Assembly: GCA_014773175.1 (NCBI GenBank) | Contig: VXCM01002113.1 | Coordinates: 62,001 to 126,000, forward strand | DNA length: 64,000 nucleotides | Reading direction: 5' to 3' | DNA from: Lucifuga dentata | Lineage: Eukaryota > Chordata > Actinopteri > Ophidiiformes > Bythitidae | Part shown: positions 39,089-53,269 of the stretch, piece by piece | How the letters are laid out: each line of letters starts with the position of its first letter | Position numbering within the stretch: the first letter of the stretch is position 1 | Position numbers and translations under genes: made by a program | Notes under the pieces: model-generated | Told to the model about the DNA's origin: nothing | Databases searched by the model: none | Seen by the model: only the letters and a program-made list of their open reading frames with translations

Positions 39089-39695
39089 ATGGATGTCAAG
39101 AAAAAGGAAATGGATCTCTTGAGCAACAGCATTGCTGCATATGCACACATCAAAGGTAAATCGCACACACCTGCCCTGCACAATTTTGTGACCTGCGTCC
39201 AAACACTCCAATATAATATTTTAACCAGTTTAACTCTTTCTGATATTGTTTATTTCTGTCCGTCCCGTAGCAAATCCAGAGAGCTTTGGCCTTTACTTTG
39301 TGATTGGAGTGTGTTTTGGACTGGTGCTCACACTCTGTCTCCTGGTCATTCGCATCTCCTGTAAACCACGGACCAACATCGCCACTTCCACGCCTGAGAA
39401 AAAGCGCTTAAAGGACATCAGCGTGGAGGATGAGGAGAGTGAGGATGAAGAAGATGAAGAAGGAGATGATGTAGAGGCACCTGTAGTATTGCCCAGCACT
39501 GAAATCCCCATTGGTAACCATAACAGCCAGTCAGACGGGACTCTAAGCGTGAATGTGTTTACTTCAGCAGAAGAGCTGGAACGAGCACAGCGGCTGGAGG
39601 AGAGGGAACGTATCATACGTGAGATCTGGAGGAATGGCCAGCCTGATCTCCTGGGGACAGGAACAGGGACTATTGGGAGAGTGCATTACTACTAA
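39089..39695 (+). CDS. eva1b: EVA1B (FAM176B) small membrane protein, two coding exons
   Basis: Two exons join cleanly. Exon 39089-39155 starts at ATG after a splice acceptor at 39059-39060 and ends AAA-G before a GTAAAT donor. Exon 39271-39695 starts after CCCGTAG and ends TAA. Together they give 492 nt, 163 aa, close to my memory of about 165 aa for human EVA1B. The N-terminus reads MDVKKKEMDLLSNSIAAYAH. Residues about 29-49 form one hydrophobic membrane segment (YFVIGVCFGLVLTLCLLVI). A strongly acidic stretch follows (about 75-90), then the highly conserved family block NVFTSAEELERAQRLEERER (118-137) leading to IIREIWRNGQPDLL, and the EVA1B-type end GTIGRVHYY. The start NPESFGLYF and this tail fit EVA1B better than EVA1A. 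EVA1 family proteins sit in endomembranes; EVA1A is linked to autophagy and apoptosis, while EVA1B function is poorly known. It faces sh3d21 tail-to-tail. Any 5' non-coding exon is not certain. Confidence 0.95.
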
Positions 39696-40305
39696 AACAC
39701 CCGAGGCTACAAAAAAAAAAAAAAAAAAAAAAAGCACTGTGAGGGGACGCTCGGACAGGAAGACTTGAACTGTGCTAGAAAAGCGATACCATGCAAACCG
39801 TCGAGACTGACATGCCATATTTGAAGCTTTCAGCTCTGATAGCTGAAAGTTTGTCAGAGCTGAACTATGTGATATTGCACTCGTTATGTATTGCTGAATG
39901 AATGAAACCAAAAGGTGCTTTAAAGACTAATTTAGTCCATGTGGTAAAGATGTGGCATGAATGTGAAAGCTGAAGAAGGTCTAGTGAGGGTCTAGTAAAA
40001 TGTATGGCGCTTAATAATAATAATTAAAAAAAGCACACAAAAGTTTATTTACTGCAGTGAGTAAAGACTGAAAGCAGAAATAAGGACAATGTATCTATGT
40101 CGTTAAATTTATATGTATTTTTCCAAACCTGGTGATTTTATAAAGGAAAACTCAAATCACTTCTTGACATTTCTCCATCAAAACACCCTCAGGAGTCCAA
40201 AGTGCAATTAATTTGGGGCTCCTTATTATAATTTAATGTCAAGGCATTTAAAATTGGAGTCTATCTTTGCTTATAAGTACATTTCAGTGTATTTGTGTTT
40301 TCAGA

Positions 40306-40311
40306 AATAAA
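40306..40311 (+). terminator. Candidate poly(A) signal of eva1b
   Basis: AATAAA about 610 bases after the eva1b stop codon. It is the first perfect signal I see downstream; another lies at 40558-40563. The intervening 3' UTR carries a poly(A) tract a few bases after the stop and is A+T-rich. Actual cleavage site not known. Confidence 0.4.
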
Positions 40312-40319
40312 TCCACCAA

Positions 40320-43300
40320 AGGAAATGACAGAATTAAAATATTAAGTTGAAAATATTTCCTGTTGATTGTGTTCCTAATGCTCAGCGTTCTTCTATGTAC
40401 CTTTGGGCTATGGATTTATAATCAGGAAGAAGAAATGTTTTTTGAGAAACTCTCATTTTACCAGGATAATTAATGGAAAGGTTATCCTTTGTTATTTGTT
40501 ATTTCTGCTCGGAGTCTCTTGTGTTTACCTTGAAAGGTTAAAGAGATACAGTTTTATAATAAAATTTCTTGGAACTTCAATACAGCTCCTTAGTGATAGT
40601 AAATGCCTTTACAAAGTTCCAATGGACTTTGGCATTAGGACTATGAAAGAAAGATGTGTTCCTTGAAACAAAGAGATTTGGATGATTCTAAATTAATGTA
40701 ATTATGCTCACATTTTTGAGGTAAAAATAATTAAGATATATTACTTTGCTACCAATAAGGACTTAGATCATTTTGATGAATTGCTCAAATTGGGCACATG
40801 ATGTTCACAAGCCAGTCCTTAGTGGTTTGTTGATTTACAAATGATTAAAGAATGAAGTCTTGGCTGCACAGTAAAGCCACACAAAAAAGGGAAAATATAC
40901 CAAATACTCATCAGTGTATGGCATGTGTCCATTTTCCTCCATTAGCCAACCTGGGCGCCAGAAACATGAGTGTGGTGGTCCTGCTGTAACATCTGTGTAG
41001 CATTGCAGGGTGTGAGGGCTTTGTTGAAGAGGGTTAAAGGCCGAGAACGTCTGTTACATAGAAGTCTGAGTCATCCACAAAGTACACAGCCTGGGTGCAG
41101 GTTTGCTTTGGGCCACACTCTGTTTTCAGACAGAGCCCACAGAGGAGTCGTCTCTGTTGAGGTCTTGGAAAAGCCTCTCATGTGGTCACAGGCTTTCAGA
41201 AATCAGTGGCATTGATGGTGCAGACTCTTTGAAGCATCTGTGTAATTATATTTGTATAAACCTCTTGTGAATGTGTCTACACCAAAAATCATAGGACGAA
41301 ATAAGGTTTGGAGACTCTCAATTCAATATTTTGAATTCAGTCCTTTTCGTTTTACATACATGTAATTTAAAGCAATGTATTTGGGAGTCATGGTAATTAT
41401 GTAGTTATGAAACAATACATAGATGAAACCGTGTGAACGAGGAAAATCTATTTAGGGAAAGCCATACTTCTGCACCGCAATGCAGCGTGGGAAAGATTTT
41501 GACAAGAGTAAAAGACTATCATTTGTGGTTCTTTGGAAGATTCCAGAAAACACCCCTTTAGAAATAATTATGTCTAAGGGAAGAAGTTATAAGTCAAGTC
41601 AAATTCAAGTCAAGTCACTAGTCCTAAACTTACATTTCGAGTCCTAAAGAAGTTATAATGCACTCTATAGCAAATCTAATGCCAGGATAAAAATTTCTCT
41701 AGGCGATTGTGGATGCTCTAAAGTTTGTATTTATTACTTTCCAGATAAACTGTATAATTTGATGAAAATACAAATAGAGATGACAATAAAAACATTATAT
41801 ATGTATAATTGTATAATTTTTAATTTTTGGTTTGGGAAAGGTATCAAGTCTTTCCAAGTCAAAAGGCCAAGTGAAGTCATAGCTCAGTGATGTCAAAGTT
41901 GAGTTGCAAGACTAGAATCAATTCTACATTTTTTATTTTTTTTTATTTCAGGTTTTTAAGGTTTCTGTGTGCTGATAGAAGGTTGCTGCTTCCAATAAAG
42001 TCCACAAATTTATCAAGTTAGACTTGCTGTGCTAATGTGACTTGACAAAAGTTTACAACATTGCCCTCACAATGATGCCGTATACACATAGCATTAATTC
42101 TAGATAATATGCGTAATCAACACTGCAAACAAATGCAGGATCTGCCTTGTAGCCATCTTGAGTATCTGTATGTGGAGCTACAACTGCAGTCCACACCACT
42201 TGTACTTACTGCAAAGCTATCAACCATAACAAAAATTTGAGAACCCCTTGTATGCATGTATGACGTATTATAATTGAGCAATTTTCAGCATGAGCTTGAA
42301 AGAATTACTGACACCCATGAAGAAGAAAAGTCTGTTAGCTGCACATGGGAACTGAGCTATTTTTAACCCCCACCCCTAAAAAAAACACACACAAAAAAAA
42401 ACAAACAAAAAAAAAAAAAAANAAAAAAAAAAAAAACAATAGCTTAAAAAAAGAACAACTGACTTTCCATTGATTGGTTAGATTCTGTAGACATTTCTAG
42501 AATCATGTGGCACACCACTCAAGTAAGTACACATACCGCCACCTGAAGTACACATAACATAGTTTGATAACCACTGTCATAAATTATATGAATGTTATAG
42601 TGTTAGCAGCACCCATCATCACTAAGATATAAGGGCCACTCATAGTGCCTTCAAAAGGTTAAATGTTCAGTTGTGCTTCTTTCAGAGGACTTTTTTATGT
42701 GTTTTTTTTTTTTTTTTNTTTTTTTTTTTTTTTGTTTTTTTTTTTTTAAATACAGAGAATGCCACAACTTCAGTTAAGTTTATTTTTATTTATGTCACCC
42801 TTGTCTAAGAGGGAACGTGCTCTCATCATCTACTACTCAACACAGTTTTTAAAAATAGCATGTTCCCATGGTAGTTTCAGAAGCACCCTGTCCTTGATGA
42901 GCTCCAGATGTTGTCCAGATGTGCCCTGCAGCAGGCAACGCTGGAAGGCCAACACAGGACCACATGACCACCACATGGGCCCAGCCCCAAATTTATGCAC
43001 CTTTCTCAGAAGATGGCATGGGCCAAATATGGAAAAGTAAAATAGCTTTCTTTATGATTTCTCATTAATCCTCTTCCCACGATCTCTGCATCCACTGTGA
43101 TGAGTCACTGTTTTCAGTTAGAGTGAGTCAGTTTTTCTCTGCAAAACTGCATTTAAAAATGCAGTAAACCACAAACTTTGTGTAACTCTCGAAGAACTTT
43201 CAACAGCATTTTCAAGCTTTTTGTTAAATAAAACTCTATGTTTTTAACACTTTATTTAATTATCCCAATTTGGTCAAATCCCAAACCAAATAAAAAAAAT

Positions 43301-43570
43301 ATGGTTTTTTTTTTTTTTTTTTTTTTTGTTATTAAAAGGATATACTCATTTTGTTCAAGTATCATAACCATAAAACATTTATCAGTTTTTAGTAAATATT
43401 ATTTATTTTTTTTGTTTTTTTAATAGGAGTTACTGTTCACCCCCAATCCAGTATCCATTGAAAAATTCTCCTTCTGTAGAAACATAGACCTGCAGTGCCC
43501 CCTAGTGGATTGCCTCGGCATTGCATGCTGCGTACAAATTCACCTGGAAGTCAAAGCGCCATTGAATAGC
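40320..43570. other. No gene seen between eva1b and sh3d21 tails
   Basis: Convergent intergenic region with CAAGTC arrays and two N-bearing homopolymers (42422, 42718). Confidence 0.6.
41580..41930. repeat. CAAGTC-rich degenerate array
   Basis: Repeated AAGTCAAGTC words at both ends (about 41590-41650 and 41845-41920) with a unique A+T-rich centre. Related to 18890-19050 and 53270-53345. Confidence 0.45.
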
Positions 43571-43577
43571 TTAAAAA

Positions 43578-43583
43578 TTTATT
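43578..43583 (-). terminator. Candidate poly(A) signal of sh3d21
   Basis: AATAAA on the minus strand about 435 bases beyond the sh3d21 stop codon. It would give a 3' UTR of roughly 0.45 kb. No nearer perfect signal was seen. Confidence 0.4.
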
Positions 43584-44016
43584 TTAGTCTTTTACAAAAG
43601 AAACATCACAATATTTCCTCTATGTACAGCTGCATATATTACATATTCTGCTGAGGCCAGCATTTCTGTAAAGATTAAACATAAAACACACCTATGAGAA
43701 AATTGACAGAAAAAAAGGCAACTTGAAAATTGCATGAAACACAGATCATTATGCAATAGGCTCAATACTGAGATTTCCAGCATTCAAATATGTGAATTTA
43801 ACAGTATGTCATTGAATTTAAAAGTCTTTTACAGGATCCTTTCCCTGGGTCTGATGTAGCAAAGACAAATTTTCTACCCAGCAGGCACTCACTCGTGTCT
43901 GCAGAGGGGGAGCTTGCTTGTTCTCTCCATTTTAACTCCGTATCAGAAAAATTCATGAGTTGATCTTGAGTAAATTTGCAGTTCAGAGGCTTGATGTCTC
44001 TCAGTGTGTGCAGGGA

Positions 44017-47000
44017 TCAGTGCTTCATCCTCAAAGCTAGTACTTCCTCCTGTATGGGAACACATTTTAATAGAAATATATTAAATCACTACCACCACAA
44101 CCTTCATTGTTTTTTTGTTTTTTTTGTTTTGTTTTTTTTTTGTGGCAAGATGCAGGAGTCACTGAAGTTGAATGCACACTTCACTGACCTGCAGTGCTGT
44201 TCGTTTGTGTCTCTCCTCTTGCAGTTCTTCTTTTATTTCCTGCATGTCTCGCCTGATCAGGAGAGATGAACAAAACAAAGAGTAGGTTGAATAAATAGGT
44301 CAACATGTATGTTGTTATTCAAATGTTTTAGTAAATTTAGCAAATGTAAAAGAAGGCACACTCAGTAGTCATCATAACAACAAATATCAACTCACAACAA
44401 AGACAATCTGGTAAAGCTCTGAGGACTGAAATATTCTTACCAAGGACATGACAAAACATTTAGAGCATTTTTCAGCACTGTGGCTTAAAGAACTCTGACT
44501 GAAAAAGGTCTAGCAGAGCTAAATAGGCAATCAAATTAAAACCCATGACATACTCATGTATGGAGCAGGATTGATGATCACGTCTCTGAAATGTTTATTA
44601 GAACATCAAAACAAGGTTATGAGGCTTATTTGGGCAAAGAAACCATAAATTATATTATTATTATGATTTTCAACTCGATCTATCCTCCAATAAAAGTAAA
44701 ATATAAAACAAAAGTTTTAAATTCTTACTTTCAGGGTGAGTAAAATGAGCAGATTGCTTGGAAATTAACCATTAATGTAGGTTTTAATTTAACTATTAAT
44801 GTAGATTTTGTTAAACTTTGACTAGAAATGTGTATGATCATTTTTGACTTGATTAGTTGTAGTTATATTTGTGTTTATTTATTCATTTATTAAATCTATT
44901 TCCAAAATGCTAAATATATTTTGGAACCTTTCACATAGCCAGGAAAGATGGGACATGCTAACCTGTTGCTGTTTATTTTAAATATACAGTAGAGAAATTT
45001 AAATTTCTGTTCATGGTGCAGACATGTCGTACTCACGCTTGTCGTGTCTGCAGCAGCTCCAGAGCCATCCTCAGCTCCTTGATCTCAGCCTGCAGGCTTT
45101 CCAGAGATGATTCTTCTTTCTGGGTCACAGCTCTGCTATCCACCACCACTCTGGGCGGTGTTGGTCGAGCAGAAGGAGGGGTCTTAGGGGGCCGGTCAGG
45201 CTTTGCAGGTGACGGTGTGAGATTTTCTGTACCCTGCAAAGTAATTAATTTGTCTTTTAGTGCTGCTTTATAATATCATCTTTAAAAGAAGTGTTGTGAT
45301 TTACCTGACAACGTTTGGATTGCTCATTCCAATGATCACATACAGTATGTCATGTAACTGAGAATCTTTTTTAATAACCAAAGCTATCATCAGCGTGGAT
45401 GATTATGATGAAGTGAATTCATTACACTTGATTTGTCTATAAGCTGCAAAATATGGTTTCAAAACATCATGCTTTCTTTGTCTGGTTTCACCCAAAATTT
45501 GCTAAACATATCTGATGTTTTGCAAATACAGAAATCAGTCAGTGTCACAAACCTTTTGCAGGCTCGGTAATTTCTCTGTCTGGAACTTTTTCGGCGATAA
45601 TTCTGGTTCTGTCTGGTCAGTGCTACTCTGACCCTGCAGAAGAGGAAAAACCATGACCTCAACGATGATTTTTGTTAAGAATCATTCCTAACAAGAGCTC
45701 ACCAAGCAAACCAGCCCACTTTCCCAATTCCATTTCCCAAAATCCCATTCTCTGTCCCATTGTCAGTGGGCTAAGTTCATCATGAGATGCTTTTAGGAAA
45801 CAGGTTTCAAGTCTGTCTCTGGGGTGACCAAGTAGAAACAAACAAGAGTCTGTTCTTACACATCACTAATCTTCTTCTTAAGTGCATTCATTCATTTGCA
45901 AAGTGCATGCATTCATTTGTTTTTTTTTGCATAATTTTTTGGATTAAGCTGCAGAGGTCAGGCCTGAACGTATTTTCTGTAAAAGATGAGTGGGCAGGTA
46001 TGAGTAGCTAACACATTTCGTAACAGTGGGGTGTGCCTATAATCGGCACATTTCCTCTTTGATACTTTATATTTTCATTGAACACGTGCAAAATGGTGTA
46101 CAGAGGAAAAAAAAAAAAAACACTCAGTGCTTATGCCAGACATTTACCACAAATGGTTTAGATTACTAAATCTTATTCTGTAATCAAACTCCAAGCTGTG
46201 CTGGAAATTCCATGATGGTGATTTATCCACAGATATAACAAAAACACACCATCAAACAACAAAATGGATGCCATACTCCAACGTATTATTGAACAGATTC
46301 TAAGGAAGCCTGTAGTCCACAACTGTATGACAAAAAGTGAGCATGTTTGACAGGCGGGTATATACAAGATAAATATGGAAGTTGCCCTTTACTGATAATC
46401 TCAAGTTGTGAAAGTTATCAACAAGAACATTGGTGACTATACCTGTGGGGCTTAGTAGGCTAATGAAGGGAACATATAGATATTTCCAGGTTCTTTTTTT
46501 AATTTCTATTTTCATATCTTTTCAATGCTTTAATGTGACACTGATCCACTCTGCTGTCCCTTGCTCCAGCACCACTGTGCACACTCAGTGAAAACAGGAA
46601 ATTTTAAGGTACTGTCTCTTTAAGGCCCCTTCTTCAAATGTTGCTCTCTTCTGAATGGCCAGTGCATCAGGCCTGTGCAGGCCAAACCCACAGACGGTGA
46701 AATGCAGATGCTGTCCAAACACTTGCTTCCTAGCTTTGTACTTCCTGAATGTGACTGTCCAGGTGTGTAAGCAGGTAAATTCAAAAGTGTTACATACTGA
46801 TGTCAAAATGTTTTGGAAGTGAAGGACCAATCAAAAATGAAGCTCATGTCCTTTGTCTCACTGGATACATTTCTATAGGCATGAACCTCAAGTTAGCAAC
46901 ATGTTCAACTTATACTCCCTATTATATTAAAAATGATACACAGTAACAAAAAGCATAACAGTTTTCCTTTAATGGTACTGCACATGCCACTATTTCGGGT

Positions 47001-50000
47001 TTGATTATGTTAGTAAATGTTTGGTAACTTTAGTCATAATACCATACTGTCACTAGTGGACTTACTTGTGCTGCTGTGACCAGGCCAGATGGTGGTCTCC
47101 TCTGTGGAGGTTTGGCTCTGTTCCTTGTGGGATGGTTTAGTCTTTCAGCCGAAATGTCCACTCCATCAAACTGGTCCGAGTCTTTCTCTTCTTGGTGTTT
47201 TGGTGAGACTGGAACCAAATCACCATTGCTTCTAGTGAAAAAAAGGTATAATTTGATTTGCCTTGAAGGAAATATTAAGTAAGTAAATAACTGTGAGAAA
47301 CACAGGAAAACAAAAATGGAATAATTTCTAAAGAATTTCTCTCCTAGTGAGAGCACACATGCACACACATAAACACATATGCATGCATGCACACATGCAC
47401 ACACACACACTTTGAATGTGGTTTCCAGTTTCCTAACCTCTTTGGGTTTTGAGTGCAGGTGCAGAGCAGACATTTCTTTGTAAGTCTTATTTCATCCTGG
47501 CATTTACTTCACTTTCACAGCTCATATAAGAACTTATGCCAATTGAAAAAACATCCCAGCTCATTAAAACATTGATTTGATTTGATGTGAGGTTTATAAA
47601 CAAAGACCCAGACTATGAAGCTTTTGTAAACATTAGGAAATATTCCTTTAACTGTTAGAGAAACTGGCAATTTATCCATTCCAATTTTCTTGGCTTCAAA
47701 ACAATATTTGTAATGTCTTTTTTCTCCATTAGCAACCCCTCAAGACAGACCTTTTTTTGTGTTCTCAGTCGTGTGCATGTGTGCGTGCCAGTTTATGTGT
47801 GTGTTTGCTCAGGAAACAGGAAATGGGCTGCTCTCGTGTGTTTAGGTCCAATCTGACTCATCCCAGAGTTTCCACTGCACCAGTAAAGGTCGGGCATCCT
47901 GGCATTCTTCTTTAAGACGCCATGGCAACCACTGGCAGCAGCCAAAATCTTTAACTTCCAGTGCCAGACCAAAGAGGAGAAAGTGTTTCTGACATTTTCT
48001 AAAGACCCTTTGCTTTTTTTCAGTAGAAAGGGTACAACTGAATCACTATTCATGGTTCACTGTGGGTGTTCTAATTGTTCCTTTTGATTTAGAAGACACA
48101 TTGCCCATTAAAACACAAATGTAAAATGTCAGGAGTGGTTATGCGAGAGAAAATCTGAACATCGCTCACTTTGGCAAAACCTTGTTTGGTTTGTCTTTGA
48201 CCAGAGGTGGACTCGGTTTGGCGATGGATGGAAGCTTGACTTTGGTTGGAGGATTACTTCTCAGGTCCTTCACCTCTGTTTTATCATCTGTAAAGCAAGT
48301 TCAATGTATCACTCAGCAACATCATTTGTCTTTGGACTGAATGTGACTTAGTAGCATTGTGAATATGATCAAAATCAGTCTCATTTGTACCTTTTGTCTT
48401 TGCAGGACTGACTTTCTCCATTGCTGAGGCCTCTGTCTTCACTGAAAAAAGAGTGAATGAAAAATGACCACAGCACTGCCATTGATATTCAAACTAGCAT
48501 TTTATCTGATCTTGCGCTTATTCTAGAACTGCTCACAATGATGCAGTGATATCCTAAAGTATCTTTGGGTATAACATGATTTTTTTTTCATCTTGAGTTT
48601 ATAGTGCGGAAGCTGAATTCTCTTTCAGCAACTACGGCCACAATCCCCTCACACAGGCCAGTTCCCAGGTGTCAACATGTCTGACAATATGAATGTACTG
48701 TACAGCAGATTGCTGTATGCTCAGAAAATCTTCCTTTGATGAATAAAAGTCACTTTGCATGCATTACACAGATGTGGTTTCAATTGTGATGAATTAAACA
48801 CTATATACAGTTTTGCTTGTGCCAATATCGCCTTTTGTTTTCAAGTTGTATTACTTTCATGGTCATGACTAATGAGAACAAAATACCACTGCTGCCAAAA
48901 GCCACAGGCAAAAAAGTCTTGATACTTTGAAAGAGGAATTTGCATTTGTCTGCTCCAGCAAGCACAATGATTTAAAGTGGTAGAGCAAAAATGCTAATGG
49001 TCCTTAATTAAACTGTATCCAGTTTAAGCGCAGTTGCACGAAAGGCAAAGATCTGGAGATCACTGGAGCAGACCAGGCCACAGATGTATCCAATAGGATG
49101 CAAGCTAAGCTCCCGAAGGTCTCACCAAGATCTTCAGGGACCATCACTGTGGTTCAGCTCATAGAAAAAGAAAGGCACCCCTGAGAGAGCTTTGCCTTGG
49201 AGACTGAGAGAATAGATGCTCATATTATAAAGCTTGAGTGCACTGAAGAGAGATTATGGACCTTGTCCTCTATTTGCCATACAAGTCAAGTGATTATTTC
49301 AAATGGGTGAGGTTGAGGAAGCTGGCAACAATCCTGCTAAATAAATATAATCACAGATCTAGGAGGCAACACTGTTCTACAGCATAGCCCTTACGACAAA
49401 GAGCGTGCCACTTTGCATGGCAGTGAAAACGCTGAACTCAGAGATGAAAATGAGAATACAGGAAGCCTACCTTGCATGTTCAGAGCATTGTGCAACATTT
49501 CCTCTCAGGCAAACTATCCACACAGCAGTAGCTACAGTGCTGCTTCTTGGGCTGGTTGTGAAAATCTCTGTGACAGAGCTCTCCTCTGCCACCCTCCCTC
49601 CACTCCTCAGCTTCCTCCAAGACTCCTGAACCAGGTCACATGACTACCATCACCATCCCCCATCTCATCATAGTCTGAGACTTCCTGTGACATTCTTGGG
49701 AGATAAAGTGTATGAAAATGTGCCATACTGAGACTAACATGAGGGCAATGCAAGATGATACCCTTGGGGTCAGTTAATTTCCCTGAACAGCCGGATCAAG
49801 ACAAACAAACTCAATACAGCACTATTCACATGCTGGTTGAACCATAATTGTTTTTTGAATTTCCAAAGGTTGTCTGAAAGATTGAAAGCTTGAAAGTCTG
49901 AAAGACTAAAGTCATAGAAGAAGCTTTTTTTTTTTTTTTTTTTTGATACATCAAGATAATTATTTCTTTGCTAAAACTGCAAATTGTATCAAAAAGCCTG

Positions 50001-53000
50001 AGACAGCACATGGAACTTATGAAGATGAAGCTTGACTATATACCACATCCTGCTCTGTGGCATGAAGATTGGATTGTATACTTCCTTTTGTTCCAGTCAA
50101 AGAGTCTGAACACACATTCTCTCTACTAAGTCATCAAACTAAAAAAAAAAAAAAAAAAAANAAAAAAAAAAAAAAAAAAAAGGAAACACTGAGAGCAACA
50201 CTTGTGAAAACAACAAAGCAACAGCAACAAAGGGAGGACAAATGTTTAGAGAATCTCAAATTAGGTTATTGTTGACCTTTTACCAAAAAAAAACAAAAAA
50301 ACAAAAACAAAACAATCATCCAGAAAAGTGATTATATAGATTTAACGAAAGTAGCAAACATCAAAAATGTGCAACAGCACAAAGGTAGAAGTCAAAAATT
50401 ATGCAAAAAAAGCAAAAAATACAAAACTGTTTATATCTCCCAAATGTGGCCAGATATATCTGTGTCTGTTTATGCAGTGGGTTGTTTTCTGTTAATACAA
50501 TATAAGAAGGGGTCAAACAGCTTAAAGCTGACACACCTAATATATTATATGACCAAAGGTTGTTTTCTTTGTTTTTTTTATAGCTGCCATTTGCAATGAA
50601 CACAAAAGTTATGATAAACAATGCAAATATCAATTACTGCACAGTATGTTTAATCTTTATTTGCTTGTTTTAGATTGTTTTCTGACTAGTCCTTTACTTC
50701 CATAATACCTATAATAGCATCAACACACCAGCTTAAACACCCACAAAGTGCAAGGTGAGTGTTTGGTGAGTGGCTGGCCAATCAGAACAGAGCAAATTTT
50801 TTGCAAGGAGGCCTTAAAGAGACAGTACCAAAACTCCCAGTTTTCACTCAGTGCCCATAGCGTTGCTGCAGCAGAGCAGAAATGGATCAATGTATTTTTT
50901 GTACATTAAACCACTGTAAATGTTTCAAAATAGACATTTAAATTGTATAAAGCACATGGAAATATGAATATAAGCCATTTAAAAAAGAAGGAAGAAAAAA
51001 GAAAAAGTAGAGCATGTGAATCGTGCAATGGAAAGGTGCAATGAAGGTGCTTCAGTGGTGCACTGTTATGAAATATTTACACTGATCAGAACTGCTCTTA
51101 TGCCACATATTGAAATGGACTCAAACAGTGTTACTGCCAAGTCCTCCATCTGCTAAACCTACAGCCCAAACTGTCACCACCCTGCCAGGCTAATCAACAC
51201 TGCAGCCAGAGGCCATGAGTCACAACCTCTACAACATAAAGCCTTTAGCACTGAGTGTCAAACAGCATTTGCTCCTGGCTGTCACAGATCTTGATTTGAT
51301 TAACACAATATACATACCGAGCTCTTACCTGGCTGTCTGTTAGTGCCTTTGCGTGCAGGCGGGAGTGTTGCGGTCCCAGACTAGAGGAAGAGAAATGGAA
51401 AACTTAACAGGTTGGCAAGTATGTCTCTCTTGTGCATGAAGGCATCTCTATTCTACACACTCTTTCCACTAAGGGAATTTTCAGTGAGTAATTCCAAAAC
51501 AGAGGGTGATGAAGACAAACCTGAGTCACTGTCTATTATGGAATCAACAATATTTAAGACAATCTGAAAGGACCTTTTAGCTTCAAGCATTCAAAAGATA
51601 AAAAGTATAGAGTAGACAATATTAATTACTATATGGTATTTTCAAAGCTAAAGCAATCTCAGATTTGGGGAAGTTTCAGTCCAGTGAGGATATTTTTTCA
51701 AATCATCTGTCAGGACCACTCACTTGCAAAGTATCCATCATTGGTATCACCATGACAAAGTTGTCTGGAAAGAAACCGCGGCGTCCGTTTAGCTCTCCCT
51801 CCCACCAGCCCTCATCTTCTGATTCCTTCACAGGGAGATTAAACAGTCAAATCATAACCTCAAAGACTGAAATGTTCACAGGGATGTGAACTACTGCAAG
51901 AGGTTATCAAGCAGTCAAGCAAAACAAGGCTGCTGTGGTCCACAGTGATTATTATTGATTTATCATCAAAGCTATCAGAAATCTTTGTCCACATAATCTG
52001 GGCCATTGTCACATTTACAGTATATAATTTTAACTTCTGCGTCATCTTGTGAATTGCGGTGCGTCTTAAGATAAGATAAGATAAGATAAACCCTTTTGAT
52101 CCCATTGAGGGGAATTAGGGTTAGGGTTATATACATACTGTGTGTGTATATAACCTTAAGTAAAGTACATAATTCTGTTTGTCTTGTTTCCTTATTAATA
52201 ATAATGTTGTTGCGTTTTCTCTTGTGAGGAGGTAAAATCTTGGTCTGATCAGCCTGGAAGAGATCTAATGCTGCGTTTGTTGTACCTCAAAACAGGGAAG
52301 TCGTAACTTGGAATTACATCATTTATGACCACCGTGCATTTGCACAAACAAAGTTGGACACATTATAAATGCCTCCATGAAAACTTTGTTGTGTTTGCTC
52401 TGTCAGACCAAAAGAAGCTAAGTTTTAATTTACCTGTTCAAAACAGCTACTGCATTGTCATATGTTTAACCTGTTACTATGTCACTATGCTGATTAATTT
52501 AAAGAAAATGCTTCTAAACATGCATTTATAAATAGAGAAATTACTGTTTACGATGTGAGCAGCTATATTGAAACAATGTCAATCTGATGGCCTCTGGCTG
52601 CAGTGCTGTTTGAAAAAGCTTGTCCAATATTTTGACTTGAGGGGGCATTTTCTTTGGCTTTCTGAATTCCGAGTTTGAAAAGAACAGAGTCAGTCATCAG
52701 AGTGGATTTTTATCTGCAACCACATCAGGAGGGAATTCACAAGCTATTGCATCACACAAAGCATAAGGACTAGACAAGGGATGTTACATATGGCCAAAAA
52801 CCTAAAACTGAATGAAATCAAATTGTGTGAGCTGGTTGCCAGTGAGCGAAAGACAGAGCAGAGGTAGAGCGTTTCATGCTGGCCAAGAACAAAGGCAGGA
52901 AAAGAGACTTCTGATGAAGGCCAGGAAAGTCAGCCTAACCTCTCTGAGAATTCATCAGGTTTAGTTTTGCTTCTGTTTTCTGTATTTTTGTACATCCAGC

Positions 53001-53237
53001 ACTTACATTACGTTACAGCCTGACTTCCTGTTGCTATAGGAATTAGCAATGTCATCATTTATTGAAGCTTGAAACGTAACAAGTGAAAACTGGTTTGGCT
53101 GGATGAACAACATACTCCTCTAACCTGAAACCAACCTGAGGGAAAGAAATTGCATCTGGGGGATTTTGAGGATGAGCAGTATTTCACAATCATAATATAA
53201 TGACAAATGTGAAAAAAAAAAAAAAAAAAAANTTTTT

Positions 53238-53269
<32 letters not shown>

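Larger units (their letters stand above)
44017..51380 (-). other. sh3d21: sh3d21 exons 9-16: linker and C-terminal coiled coil
   Basis: These exons encode a Lys/Pro-rich linker with low conservation. Exon 12 carries the segment [19 protein letters not shown] followed by [12 protein letters not shown], which resembles a linker block of CIN85. Exon 14 ends in a heptad-rich helix. Exon 15 continues it ([20 protein letters not shown]). Exon 16 adds [10 protein letters not shown] and TGA. The charged helix of about 50 residues fits the trimerising coiled coil that closes CIN85 and CD2AP. Confidence 0.85.

Noticed and set aside
52110..52130. Telomere-like GGGTTAGGGTT
   Set aside because: Only about two units, attached to a pentamer array; not an interstitial telomere tract.
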